This document shows positions 1 through 7,310 of a stretch of DNA of 14,827 nt, in pieces. Position numbers and translations under genes: made by a program. Source of the stretch: Candidatus Hydrogenedentota bacterium (lineage in GTDB: Bacteria; Hydrogenedentota; Hydrogenedentia; Hydrogenedentales; SLHB01); assembly GCA_003557825.1 (NCBI GenBank), contig PWNM01000611.1, forward strand, positions 1 through 14,827. The letters are read 5' to 3'. Each line of letters begins with the position of its first letter. The first letter of the stretch is position 1. The notes beneath the pieces are model-generated. The model did not search any database. It saw only the letters and a program-made list of their open reading frames with translations, and was not told the DNA's origin.

Positions 1-2181
1 ACCGCCGCCCCGTTTGCCGCCGCCGCCGTCGCGACCGCCCCGGCTGCTCTTCGACTCGACTTCCGAGGGATCCAGTCGGCCCAGCTCAACATCGGCTTCC
101 ACTTTCGAAAGATTCACGCGACCCTGACTGTCGATCTCGGTCACTTTTACGTCGATGACGTCGCCAATCTTGACCACGTCTTCGACGGTCTTCACGTGAC
201 CTGGGGCCAATTCCGAGATGTGAACCAGACCGTCCTTGCCGCCGATAAGCGAAACAAAGGCGCCAAAGTTCATAATCCGGACCACTGCGCCTTTGTAAAT
301 CTGGCCCACTTCCGGTACGGCAGTGATATCCTTGATCATCTGAATGGCCGCATTGGCGCTTTCGGCGTCTACCGACGCCACATTCACGGTACCGTCGTCC
401 TGAACCTCGATCTCGGCTCCCGACTTGGCCTGGATCTCGCGTATTACCTTGCCGCCTGGGCCGATAATATCGCGGATGCTATCCACGGGGATCTTGATGG
501 TATAGATTCGGGGCGCGTGCTGAGATATTTCTTCGCGGGCCTGGGGCAGCACTTCGTCCATCTTGTCGAGGATGTGCAGCCGGCCTCGGCGGGCTTGGTC
601 GAGCGCTTCCATCATCAGCTCGCGGGACACGCCGGCAATCTTGCAGTCCATCTGGAAGGCCGTGATGCCGTTGCGCGTACCGCAGACCTTGAAGTCCATA
701 TCGCCCAGGTGGTCTTCGGCTCCGAGGATGTCGCTGAGGACCGCAGCCTGGTCCCCTTCCTTGATCAGTCCCATGGCAATCCCGGCCACCGGGGCCTTCA
801 TGGGCACTCCCGCATCGAGCAGGCTGAGTGTTCCGCCGCACACCGTGGCCATCGAACTGGAGCCGTTGCTTTCGGTGATGTCCGAGAGCACGCGAATGAC
901 GTAGGGGAATTCCGAATCTTCGTCGATGGGCAGCATCCGCTCGAGGGCCCGTTCAGCGAGTTTACCGTGGCCGATTTCACGTCGACCCGGCCCCATGATG
1001 CGCCGTACTTCACCGACCGAATAGGACGGGAAGTTGTAGTGCAGCATGAAGCGTTGGAATTCCTCGCCGGTAAGCTCATCGCGCCGTTGCTCGTCGCGGC
1101 TGGTTCCAAGGGTGGTCGACACGAGGGCCTGGGTTTCGCCTCGAGTAAACAAGGCGCTTCCATGGGCCCGCGGCAGAATGCGCGCCTCGATCGTGATGGG
1201 GCGAATCTCGTCGGGACGACGTCCATCGACGCGAATACCCGTCTCGATAACCTTCTTGCGCATGGTATCTTTGACGGTTTCGCTCAGCGCGTCTTTGACC
1301 TCGGATTCCCGTTCCTCAAAAACTTCCTCGCCAAACTCGCTCACAAAATGCTCGCTGACTTGGCCGGACAACACGTCCAAGGCTTCTTGGCGTTCATGTT
1401 TATCGGCTATGCTCAGGGCTTCTTCGAGTCGTTGGCGGGTAAAGGACTGCACCTTTTCGACAACGGCTTCGTCCGGCTTGGGCGGTTCGAAGGTCATTTT
1501 TTCAACCCCCACCCGGTTGCGGAGTTCATCGATGAGATCGCAGATTTTCCGAATCCATTCATGGCCGAACTCGAGGGCCGCGATCATATCTTCTTCCGAG
1601 ATCTCGCCGGCCTCGCCCTCCACCATGGTGATGGAATCCCTTGTACCCGCAAGAACCACATCCAGGTCACCGGTTTCCACATCCTCCATGGGGGGATTGA
1701 CGATTAGTTCGCCATTGACGCGGGCCACGCGCACAGCGCCTATGGGACCATCGAACGGAACCTTGGAGATGTGCAGCGCCGCAGATGCCCCGATGATGGA
1801 CATGACATCCGGGTTGTTGACGTTGTCGGCCGAAAACACCGTAGAAAATACCTGAACCTCGTTAAGAAACCCCCTCGGGAAAAGGGGCCGCATGGGCCGG
1901 TCGGTCATCCGGCATACGAGGATCTCCCGTTCGCTAGGCCGGGCCTCGCGGCGGAAGTAGTTGCCCGGAATGCGACCGGCGGCGGAGCTCTTCTCGCGGT
2001 ATTCCACGGTAAGGGGGAAGAAATCCTGGCCGGGTCGGGCGTCGGGGGCGACACACACCGTAGAAAGCACGGCGCTTTCGCCCAACGTGACGAATATGGC
2101 GCCATGGGCTTGTCTGGCAATACGGCCGGTTTCCAGCGTCAGCTGATCGGATCCAAATTGCATTGAGAGACGTTCTGTCAT
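1..2181 (-). CDS. pnp: Polynucleotide phosphorylase (3' end beyond window)
   Basis: PNPase degrades RNA 3'-to-5' by phosphorolysis in the cytoplasm, as a homotrimer and often within the degradosome. The frame is open from the ATG at 2181 to the left edge: 727 codons and no stop, so only the extreme C-terminus is missing. Visible domains are RNase PH-like domain 1 (about residues 10-140), the helical linker, RNase PH-like domain 2 (about 310-530) with the conserved stretch SDILGAEDHLGDMDFKV, a KH domain near residue 557 onward with the loop GPGG, and an S1 domain at about 625-695 (KGAVVRIMNFGAF, DGLVHISEL). After S1 comes a basic Arg/Gly/Ser tail (SSRGGRDGGGGKRGG) still open at the edge. The start has a good Shine-Dalgarno (AGGAAAGG, 6 nt before ATG). 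It lies 89 nt downstream of rpsO, the classic rpsO-pnp order, so cotranscription is likely. Identification is secure. Confidence 0.97.
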   Translation of the reverse strand, partial: MTERLSMQFGSDQLTLETGRIARQAHGAIFVTLGESAVLSTVCVAPDARPGQDFFPLTVEYREKSSAAGRIPGNYFRREARPSEREILVCRMTDRPMRPLFPRGFLNEVQVFSTVFSADNVNNPDVMSIIGASAALHISKVPFDGPIGAVRVARVNGELIVNPPMEDVETGDLDVVLAGTRDSITMVEGEAGEISEEDMIAALEFGHEWIRKICDLIDELRNRVGVEKMTFEPPKPDEAVVEKVQSFTRQRLEEALSIADKHERQEALDVLSGQVSEHFVSEFGEEVFEERESEVKDALSETVKDTMRKKVIETGIRVDGRRPDEIRPITIEARILPRAHGSALFTRGETQALVSTTLGTSRDEQRRDELTGEEFQRFMLHYNFPSYSVGEVRRIMGPGRREIGHGKLAERALERMLPIDEDSEFPYVIRVLSDITESNGSSSMATVCGGTLSLLDAGVPMKAPVAGIAMGLIKEGDQAAVLSDILGAEDHLGDMDFKVCGTRNGITAFQMDCKIAGVSRELMMEALDQARRGRLHILDKMDEVLPQAREEISQHAPRIYTIKIPVDSIRDIIGPGGKVIREIQAKSGAEIEVQDDGTVNVASVDAESANAAIQMIKDITAVPEVGQIYKGAVVRIMNFGAFVSLIGGKDGLVHISELAPGHVKTVEDVVKIGDVIDVKVTEIDSQGRVNLSKVEADVELGRLDPSEVESKSSRGGRDGGGGKRGGG

Positions 2182-2204
2182 TGTACACCTTTCCTGTTGA
2201 GTCT

Positions 2205-2226
2205 GGAACGTCTCCCACGCCGTTCC
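2205..2226 (-). promoter_or_regulatory. Hairpin in the rpsO-pnp spacer
   Basis: GGAACG at 2205-2210 pairs with CGTTCC at 2221-2226 (6 bp, 10-nt loop). It lies in the leader between the rpsO stop and the pnp start. In enterobacteria this spacer carries a processing or attenuation structure through which PNPase controls its own mRNA. A similar role here is inference only, because the stem is short and could arise by chance. Confidence 0.3.
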
Positions 2227-2270
2227 GAACACTTCATAATCGTATTGGTACTCGCTTGTTGCGATCTATG

Positions 2271-2543
2271 TTACTTGCGCAATCCGAGCGCCTTGACGAT
2301 GGCGCGATAGCGCTCGATATCGTCATTGCGTAGATAATTCAGAAAATGCCGCCGCCGGCCGACCAGTTTGAGGAGGCCGCGACGTCCGGCATGGTCTTTG
2401 GGATGGGCCTTGAAATGCTCGGTCAGATGGTTGATCCGAGCCGTTAACAAGGCGATTTGCACTTCCGGTGAACCGGTATCCCCTTCGTGCTTCGCGTGTT
2501 GTTTGATGATCTGCGTTTTTTGATCTTTGGTAATGCCAGTCAT
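2271..2543 (-). CDS. rpsO: 30S ribosomal protein S15
   Basis: This 90-aa protein is the usual length for S15, which binds the central domain of 16S rRNA early in assembly of the 30S platform. It shows the family signature throughout: DTGSPEVQIALLTARI near residues 22-37, the KDH..RRGLL run at about 49-58, RRRHFLNYL at 63-71, and a C-terminal GLRK. The frame is open further upstream, but the ATG at 2543 gives the canonical N-terminus and is preceded by AAGGAAGG at proper spacing. The upstream extension would add 24 residues of non-S15 sequence, so I reject it. It is the first gene of the rpsO-pnp unit and has its own candidate promoter at 2673-2702. S15 commonly represses its own translation by binding leader structures, and two hairpins are present in this leader. 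Confidence 0.97.
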   Translation of the reverse strand: MTGITKDQKTQIIKQHAKHEGDTGSPEVQIALLTARINHLTEHFKAHPKDHAGRRGLLKLVGRRRHFLNYLRNDDIERYRAIVKALGLRK

Positions 2544-2575
2544 AGCACCTTCCTTTGTGTATGCGCCCGCTTCCC

Positions 2576-2592
2576 AGCACGCCGCCGGTGCT
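2576..2592 (-). promoter_or_regulatory. Small hairpin in the rpsO leader
   Basis: AGCAC at 2576-2580 and GTGCT at 2588-2592 form a 5-bp stem with a GC-rich 7-nt loop, about 33 nt before the rpsO start codon. Leaders of rpsO in several phyla carry unrelated structures bound by S15 itself. This one could belong to such an element, but 5 bp alone is weak evidence. Confidence 0.25.
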
Positions 2593-2630
2593 CCGTACGG
2601 CCGAGTAAGGGGCAAGTTAATAGGGTAAAT

Positions 2631-2660
2631 CCGCTGGCTGTTCTATAAAACAGCCAGCGG
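2631..2660 (-). promoter_or_regulatory. Perfect 12-bp stem-loop between pgk and rpsO
   Basis: CCGCTGGCTGTT at 2631-2642 is exactly complementary to AACAGCCAGCGG at 2649-2660, with a 6-nt loop. On the minus strand it follows pgk by 38 nt and could terminate gap-pgk. However, the sequence after the stem is ATTTACCC, a poor U-tract. A strong promoter-like element (2673-2702) would start transcription about 6 nt before the stem, so it may instead be a 5'-terminal hairpin of the rpsO-pnp mRNA. Both roles are compatible. Confidence 0.8.
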
Positions 2661-2672
2661 CGCATTCCTTGT

Positions 2673-2702
2673 AGTATACGCTAGTGGGCAAGGCCGTGTC
2701 AC
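2673..2702 (-). promoter_or_regulatory. Candidate sigma70-type promoter for rpsO-pnp
   Basis: Read on the minus strand: GTGACA (2697-2702, 5 of 6 to the -35 consensus), an 18-nt spacer, then TATACT (2673-2678, 5 of 6 to the -10 consensus). The -35 box overlaps the pgk stop codon. The predicted start is near 2666, giving a leader of roughly 120 nt before the rpsO ATG. It explains how rpsO-pnp can be expressed separately from gap-pgk. Confidence 0.6.
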
Positions 2703-3931
2703 TTATCCGTAAGGGCCGCCAGACCGGGAAGGGTTTTCCCTTCGAGCATTTCGAGGGAAGCGCCGCCGCCGGTGGAAACGTGGCTCATTTTGTCGGCCAG
2801 GCCAAACTGGGCCACGGCCGCTGCGGTGTCGCCGCCGCCGATAATGCTGGTGATGGAGTCGCTCGATGCCAACAGATCGGCAATTGCGCGCGTACCCTTG
2901 CAGAAGTTTTCCATTTCGAACACGCCCACCGGGCCGTTCCAGACGACCGTCTTGGCGTTCTTGATGGCGTTCGAGAAAGATTCGATGGTTTTGGGACCAA
3001 TGTCCAAGCCTTGCCATCCCGATTCGATACCGGTGACCGGCATGACCTTCGTATTGGCATTGTTGTCGAAGGCGTCGGCCACGACCACGTCTTCGGGGAG
3101 CATCAGCTCAATGCCCTTTTCCTGCGCCTTGGCCATGGCCTTTTTGGCCACGTCGATGCCGTCCTTGTCCAAGATGGAATCGCCGATCTCATAGCCTTTC
3201 GCCTTGAGAAAGGTATAGGCCATGCCTCCGCCGATAATGAGTACGTCGACGAGATTGAGCAGGTTGTCGATGACGCTGATTTTGTCCGCCACTTTGGCGC
3301 CTCCCAACAGGGCGACCAAGGGCCGATCGGGATTGGTCAGGACCTTCGAGAAATATGCCATTTCCTTGGCCACAAGGAATCCGGCAGCAGCCTGATCGAC
3401 ATATTTGGTCACGCCTTCGGTGGAAGCATGGGCCCGGTGGACCGTTCCGAAGGCATCGCTGATGTAGACATCGGCGAGTTTCGCAAGCTGCTCTGACAAC
3501 TCGGGGGCATTCTTTGTTTCGCCCTTGTTGAAGCGGGTGTTTTCCAGCAGAATGACGTCGCCGGGTTGCATCTTGGCTACGGCGGCTTCGACTTCAGGGC
3601 CGACGAGTCCGTCGAGCTTGGTCACATTGCCGCCGATAAGCCCGCGGAGATGATCGGCTACGGGGTCCATTTTCAGCAGCTCGTTCTTCTTAATGATCTT
3701 GGCCTTTTCCTCTTCGGTTTCGGCCTTGGCGGGATCGCCCGGGCGGCCCAAGTGGGACATGAGAATCAGCATGCCGCCTTGGTCGCGGACATAGTTGATG
3801 CTCTTGAGCGCCGCTTGAATTCGGGTATCGTCGCGAACGGTCCCGTCGTCATTTTGGGGCACATTGAAATCGACCCGCATTAAGACCCGCTTGCCTTTCA
3901 GGTCAAGGTCTTCAATTGTCAGTTTATTCAT
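2699..3931 (-). CDS. pgk: Phosphoglycerate kinase
   Basis: PGK converts 1,3-bisphosphoglycerate and ADP to 3-phosphoglycerate and ATP in glycolysis, and runs in reverse in gluconeogenesis. At 410 aa it is of normal length. Diagnostic motifs are present in order: RVDFNVP (19-25), the substrate loop SHLGRPGDP, LLENTRF, DAFGTVHRAHAST, the nucleotide-binding LGGAKVADKI, NGPVGVFE, GGGDTAAA and the C-terminal STGGGASLEMLEGK. No truncation or missing core motif is visible. The ATG at 3931 gives the standard N-terminus, but its Shine-Dalgarno is weak (GAGG about 12 nt upstream), so translation may depend on the upstream gap message. It sits 75 nt downstream of gap on the same strand, the common gap-pgk operon order. 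Confidence 0.97.
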   Translation of the reverse strand: MNKLTIEDLDLKGKRVLMRVDFNVPQNDDGTVRDDTRIQAALKSINYVRDQGGMLILMSHLGRPGDPAKAETEEEKAKIIKKNELLKMDPVADHLRGLIGGNVTKLDGLVGPEVEAAVAKMQPGDVILLENTRFNKGETKNAPELSEQLAKLADVYISDAFGTVHRAHASTEGVTKYVDQAAAGFLVAKEMAYFSKVLTNPDRPLVALLGGAKVADKISVIDNLLNLVDVLIIGGGMAYTFLKAKGYEIGDSILDKDGIDVAKKAMAKAQEKGIELMLPEDVVVADAFDNNANTKVMPVTGIESGWQGLDIGPKTIESFSNAIKNAKTVVWNGPVGVFEMENFCKGTRAIADLLASSDSITSIIGGGDTAAAVAQFGLADKMSHVSTGGGASLEMLEGKTLPGLAALTDK

Positions 3932-3958
3932 GGTTCTTCATGCCCTCGTGATGTGCAA

Positions 3959-3994
3959 CGCGGCCCGCCGGAGTTGGTCTCCGAGCGAGCCGCG
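3959..3994 (-). promoter_or_regulatory. Nested hairpin between gap and pgk
   Basis: The outer stem CGCGGC (3959-3964) pairs with GCCGCG (3989-3994). Inside it, CGGAG (3969-3973) pairs with CTCCG (3979-3983). The structure fills most of the 75-nt gap-pgk spacer and has no U-tract, so it looks more like an mRNA-stability or processing element than a terminator. Differential expression of gap over pgk is a plausible consequence (inference). Confidence 0.45.
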
Positions 3995-4006
3995 ATGTGG
4001 ATGTCG

Positions 4007-5002
4007 TTATGCCATTTTTTTGAAGATATCGACGCAACGGGCCGAATAGCCCATCTCATTGTCGTACCACGAGATCACCTTGATGAAATTGCCGTCCATC
4101 ACGGTGGTGGACAGGGCATCGAACACGCTCGAATGCTTGTTGCCGACGACGTCGATGGAGACGATCGGGTCTTCGCAATACTGGAGGATGCCTTTAAGGG
4201 GGCCATCGGCGGCCGCCTTCATGGCGCTATTGATAGCGTCTACGGTCGTGTCTTTTTCGAGTTCGGCGACCAGGTCAACAACCGAACCATCCGGTGTCGG
4301 GACGCGCATGGCCATGCCGTCAAGCTTGCCTTCGAGGTCCGGCAATACTTTACCGACTGCGCGGGCTGCGCCGGTTGTTGTGGGGATGATTGAGACCGCT
4401 GCCGCCCGGGCGCGACGCAGGTCTTTGTGCGGCATGTCGAGCACTTGCTGGTCATTGGTGTAGGCGTGGGTTGTGGTCATCAATCCGCGCTTAATGCCAA
4501 ATTGCTCGTGAAGCACCTTCGCGACAGGCGCCAGGCAGTTGGTCGTGCAGCTTGCATTCGATACGATAGCATCGCTTGACTTAAGCGTATCGCAGTTCAC
4601 ACCCGCTACAATCATCGCATCCACTGCATCCTTTGGCGGTACGCTGAGCAAGACCTTCTTCGCGCCGGCTTGCACGTGCATCATGCACTGGTCTTTCGAG
4701 CGGAACACGCCGGTCGACTCAAGGATGATCTCAGCGCCCACATCTTTCCAGGGCAGCTCGGCCGGGTTCTTGATGGCCGTGATCGGAATTTTCTTCCCAT
4801 CGACGACAATTGCTTCGCCTTCGGCCTTCACGTCGCAGTCATACACCCCAAATACGCTGTCGTACTTGAGCAAATGAGCCAATGTCTTGGCATCTGTCAG
4901 GTCATTGATTCCGACGACTTCGAAACCGCCGTCATCGAGGAGCAGTTTGAATACCTGCCGACCGATTCGTCCAAAACCATTGATACCTATCTTCGTAGCC
5001 AT
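4007..5002 (-). CDS. gap: Glyceraldehyde-3-phosphate dehydrogenase, type I
   Basis: The enzyme oxidises and phosphorylates glyceraldehyde-3-phosphate to 1,3-bisphosphoglycerate using NAD; PGK, encoded next, uses the product. The 331-aa length is typical. The N-terminal Rossmann motif is INGFGRIGR (7-15), followed by ND at 33-34, where Asp favours NAD over NADP. The catalytic motif SNASCTTNCLAP places the nucleophile at Cys152, and TTTHAY supplies the general base His179. The S-loop motif RRARAAAVSIIPTTTGAA is intact. The start at 5002 is chosen because it gives the canonical MATKIGINGFGRIGR terminus and has AAGGAAGGGG just upstream. The frame stays open to 5098, but those 32 residues do not resemble GAPDH. 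A candidate promoter lies at 5204-5233. Confidence 0.97.
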   Translation of the reverse strand: MATKIGINGFGRIGRQVFKLLLDDGGFEVVGINDLTDAKTLAHLLKYDSVFGVYDCDVKAEGEAIVVDGKKIPITAIKNPAELPWKDVGAEIILESTGVFRSKDQCMMHVQAGAKKVLLSVPPKDAVDAMIVAGVNCDTLKSSDAIVSNASCTTNCLAPVAKVLHEQFGIKRGLMTTTHAYTNDQQVLDMPHKDLRRARAAAVSIIPTTTGAARAVGKVLPDLEGKLDGMAMRVPTPDGSVVDLVAELEKDTTVDAINSAMKAAADGPLKGILQYCEDPIVSIDVVGNKHSSVFDALSTTVMDGNFIKVISWYDNEMGYSARCVDIFKKMA

Positions 5003-5043
5003 ATCCCCTTCCTTTCTTCTCTTCGTGTTGCTGTCGTTATGTT

Positions 5044-5087
5044 GCGGGACTTCCCGCCTGGAGTTACTGTTCACCAAAGGCGAACAG
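5044..5087 (-). promoter_or_regulatory. Tandem hairpins in the gap leader
   Basis: Two stems lie 42-85 nt before the gap start. The first is GCGGG (5044-5048) with CCCGC (5053-5057). The second runs 5067-5087: read as minus-strand RNA it is a 9-bp stem, CUGUUCGCC with GGUGAACAG, including one G-U pair and closing a 3-nt loop. Neither is followed by a U-tract. They could stabilise the mRNA or bind a regulator; I recognise no known riboswitch class. Confidence 0.4.
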
Positions 5088-5203
5088 AGTACGGGCATTT
5101 CATGTGGCGTAGGGTGAAGGTGCGGCGGAATTCACGTTCCGGTCCGATGAGCGCCCCGTAACAACTCCCCAGGACCCTCCGTATTCCTCCACAAACAGAC
5201 GGA

Positions 5204-5233
5204 AGTATGGCATTTCCCACCCTTATAAGTCAA
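5204..5233 (-). promoter_or_regulatory. Candidate gap-pgk promoter
   Basis: On the minus strand: TTGACT (5228-5233, 5 of 6 to the -35 consensus), an 18-nt spacer, and CATACT (5204-5209, 4 of 6) preceded by TGC, giving an extended -10 context. The predicted start is near 5197, so the leader before the gap ATG would be about 195 nt and would contain the two hairpins at 5044-5087. Confidence 0.45.
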
Positions 5234-5328
5234 CCGGACCGCCTTGGAAAACCCGAAACTCTCGTGGGAATGGCATAACCAGGCGGCTTCATGCACAGAT
5301 GAAACCATATTGATGAAATTATGGAATC

Positions 5329-5366
5329 GGGGTTAATCGCGCGGGATTTTCGGGGCGCGCAACCCC
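5329..5366 (+). repeat. Bulged inverted repeat in the divergent spacer
   Basis: GGGGTT (5329-5334) pairs with AACCCC (5361-5366), and inside it GCGCG (5339-5343) pairs with CGCGC (5356-5360), with a 4-nt bulge on the left arm only. It lies between the divergent gap and outer-membrane genes, about 160 nt before the barrel start. The rest of 5234-5485 shows no gene, and I could not place a convincing plus-strand promoter in it. Confidence 0.35.
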
Positions 5367-5485
5367 ACAATCCAATTGAATTCCGTCTGTCTTTCGTGGT
5401 AGTCTTGATACAAGAGGCTGGCCGTTTTCTCGTATGGGGCCAGTCGGGAGCGGACGGTCCGATCCATGGGGGACGGGCCATTCTG

Positions 5486-5509
5486 GCGCATTTCGCCTAT
5501 GAAATGCGC
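5486..5509 (+). promoter_or_regulatory. 9-bp hairpin next to the barrel gene's ribosome-binding site
   Basis: GCGCATTTC (5486-5494) pairs perfectly with GAAATGCGC (5501-5509) around the loop GCCTAT. The Shine-Dalgarno GGGGGAAG (5513-5520) begins 4 nt after the stem, and the ATG is at 5525. Such a position suits an mRNA-stabilising or translation-modulating structure, but its role is not shown by sequence alone. Confidence 0.55.
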
Positions 5510-5524
5510 TTAGGGGGAAGACAC

Positions 5525-7132
5525 ATGGTATTTTCCAGGGGGACCGGTGTATCCCGGTTGGCATGGACAGTCGTGATTGCGACGTTGCTTGCGGCGCTTC
5601 TACCGCTTATCGAGGTTGCAGCAGAGATTCAAAACGTCGAAGTGGGAGGTGAACTACGCATCCGGGGTCGTTGGTATCGGAATGTGTATAACAGCGGCGA
5701 CCAATTCGGTCGGGTTCAACGGCAAACTCGGATTCCAGACTTTTTTCTGCAGGGCCGGCCAATAGGATTTCGGGGCGTGTCGTCGGTCTTTGGCTGGAAC
5801 AGCCGGGACAATGACTGGAAGCGACTTGAAAGCACGGTCAAACTCAACGTGAGCGCCGATTTCACCCATGATGTATCGGCCTTTATCGAATTCTACGATT
5901 TTTATGTTTGGGGGACCGATTTCCGGGAGAATTACATTACTGGCGCGCCTCGGGCGCAAGGTCCAGCCGGCGGCGTCCAACTGCACCAGGCCTATGTGGA
6001 CATCGACGAACTTCTGGGCCAACCGTTGCGCCTTCGCATTGGTCGGCAAGAGATGAAGTATGGCAAGGGGTGGCTCGTCACCGATATGATGACGCCTTCC
6101 CAATACCGATCTTTCGACGGCCTTCGGCTGACCTATAACACGGACCTCGTTACACTGGACGCCTTTTATTCGAAACTGGCCGATACGGGCGTGGCCGAGC
6201 AGGACGGCGATGTGGACTTCTACGGCGTGTACGGCACGTATAGCGGTCTCGAGTATATTGATCTGTCGGCCTATTGGTTCTACATTCGCGATGCCCGGCG
6301 GATTGCTGACACGAATTTCCCGTGGTTTGTCGAATGGGTGGAAGACCTTTTTGGTCTGGATGATTACGGTCGGACCCACATGCACACGGTGGGTATCCGG
6401 GCCAACGGCGGCTACGGCGGCTGGGACTACGACCTTGAGCTGGCCTATCAGTTCGGCGACGCCCATCAGGTCGGCGCCATGTTCCCCACCATCGGCGGCT
6501 TGTATGGCGACAATCGGGCGAAATACGACAGTTGGGCTGCTGAATTGACCGTGGGGTACACCTTCCGGGATGTGGCCTGGACGCCGCGTTTCTCGTTGCA
6601 GGGCGTTTACTTCGAAGGGGACGACAACCGCGGTCTGAGCTTCTGGGAGTGGGCAAATCCTTTCTACCGCCCCCAGGCCAGCGTCAGCTTTAACCGGCTC
6701 TTCTCGGACAAGAACTATCTGGTCAATTGCAACGACAACGGCGACCTGTCCAATTTCTACGCCTTGTTCGCCAATATCGACGTGCGGCCGACCGACAAAA
6801 TCGCCCTCCATTTTCATGTGGCCAAAGGGTGGGTCGACAATCCCTTCGATTTCCCGGTGACCTTCGATGTGGGCCGATTCCGGATTCCCATTGCGCCGGA
6901 CTTGGCCTTCTGGACGCGTAAAGGCAGCAACGACATTGGAACCGAATTGGCGGCCTTCATACGGTACGACTACTCGGACGACCTGTGGTTCCTGCTCTAC
7001 GGCAACTATCTCTTCACCGGCAAAGGCTATGCCGAAGGGGCGTTTCTCAAAAACTACGGACTGGATTTCACCGGCGGTTCCGCCCGCGACGACGCGAGCT
7101 ACGTTTTCTGGATGGCCGTGCTGAATTTCTAA
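5525..7132 (+). CDS. Outer-membrane beta-barrel, alginate-export-type porin
   Basis: A 535-aa secreted protein, probably a channel in the outer membrane. Residues 1-33 form a signal peptide: Arg-containing start, hydrophobic run WTVVIATLLAALLPLIEV, and a likely cut after VAA. The mature part alternates polar and aromatic residues, is rich in Tyr, Trp, Asp and Gly, and ends in ...VLNF with a terminal Phe, the usual barrel-assembly signal. RIGRQEMKYGKGWLV (171-185) followed by SFDGLRLTY (196-204) matches the pattern I know from the alginate_export family (AlgE-like). True substrate is unknown: family members in environmental bacteria are rarely tested and need not carry alginate. The start at 5525 is chosen for its signal peptide and strong GGGGGAAG site; the frame is open back to 5321 but that segment is not secretory. 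No polysaccharide-synthesis genes lie nearby. A strong terminator follows. Confidence 0.8.
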   Translation: MVFSRGTGVSRLAWTVVIATLLAALLPLIEVAAEIQNVEVGGELRIRGRWYRNVYNSGDQFGRVQRQTRIPDFFLQGRPIGFRGVSSVFGWNSRDNDWKRLESTVKLNVSADFTHDVSAFIEFYDFYVWGTDFRENYITGAPRAQGPAGGVQLHQAYVDIDELLGQPLRLRIGRQEMKYGKGWLVTDMMTPSQYRSFDGLRLTYNTDLVTLDAFYSKLADTGVAEQDGDVDFYGVYGTYSGLEYIDLSAYWFYIRDARRIADTNFPWFVEWVEDLFGLDDYGRTHMHTVGIRANGGYGGWDYDLELAYQFGDAHQVGAMFPTIGGLYGDNRAKYDSWAAELTVGYTFRDVAWTPRFSLQGVYFEGDDNRGLSFWEWANPFYRPQASVSFNRLFSDKNYLVNCNDNGDLSNFYALFANIDVRPTDKIALHFHVAKGWVDNPFDFPVTFDVGRFRIPIAPDLAFWTRKGSNDIGTELAAFIRYDYSDDLWFLLYGNYLFTGKGYAEGAFLKNYGLDFTGGSARDDASYVFWMAVLNF

Positions 7133-7161
7133 CCGTCTGACCATGCACAAACCAACTTAAT

Positions 7162-7198
7162 AATGGCAGGGGCTTCGGCCCCTGCCGTTTTTCTTTAA
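7162..7198 (+). terminator. Rho-independent terminator after the barrel gene
   Basis: GGCAGGGGC (7165-7173), tetraloop TTCG, GCCCCTGCC (7178-7186), extended by three weaker pairs at the base, then GTTTTTCTTT. This is a classic intrinsic terminator 30 nt after the stop codon, and it separates the barrel gene from the phosphoesterase gene. Confidence 0.95.
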
Positions 7199-7228
7199 TG
7201 ATCTTAGCCTCAACTTGAATACATGCAT

Positions 7229-7251
7229 TGCATATCATAGGCAGATATGCA
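7229..7251 (+). promoter_or_regulatory. Dyad operator candidate upstream of the phosphoesterase
   Basis: TGCATATC (7229-7236) and GATATGCA (7244-7251) are perfect 8-bp inverted arms around a 7-nt spacer. A further ATATGC follows directly. The dyad ends 5 nt before the candidate -35 box (7257), which is a typical operator position for a dimeric helix-turn-helix regulator. No regulator gene is encoded nearby. Confidence 0.5.
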
Positions 7252-7256
7252 TATGC

Positions 7257-7285
7257 TTGCGTCATTGTGAAAAGTTTGGCATAAA
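7257..7285 (+). promoter_or_regulatory. Candidate promoter for the phosphoesterase
   Basis: TTGCGT (7257-7262), a 17-nt spacer, then CATAAA (7280-7285, 4 of 6 to the -10 consensus). A start near 7292 would leave a leader of about 19 nt before the ATG at 7311. The -35 box is only 3 of 6, which would suit an activator bound at the adjacent dyad. Confidence 0.4.
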
Positions 7286-7310
7286 AGCCACAACGAATGT
7301 GAGGGATTGT

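Noticed and set aside
196..1707. 503-codon plus-strand reading frame opposite pnp
   Set aside because: It lies entirely antisense to a well-conserved pnp gene, resembles no family I know, and is expected from GC-rich codon bias.
5003..5098. N-terminal extension of gap
   Set aside because: The extra 32 residues do not match GAPDH, and the strong Shine-Dalgarno lies at the 5002 start. They would also cover leader hairpins.
5321..5524. Upstream start for the barrel gene
   Set aside because: It would bury the signal peptide 68 residues inside the protein; the 5525 ATG has a better ribosome site.
5654..7150. 498-codon minus-strand reading frame opposite the barrel gene
   Set aside because: Antisense shadow: the plus-strand frame has a signal peptide, family motifs and a barrel C-terminus, while the minus frame has none of these.
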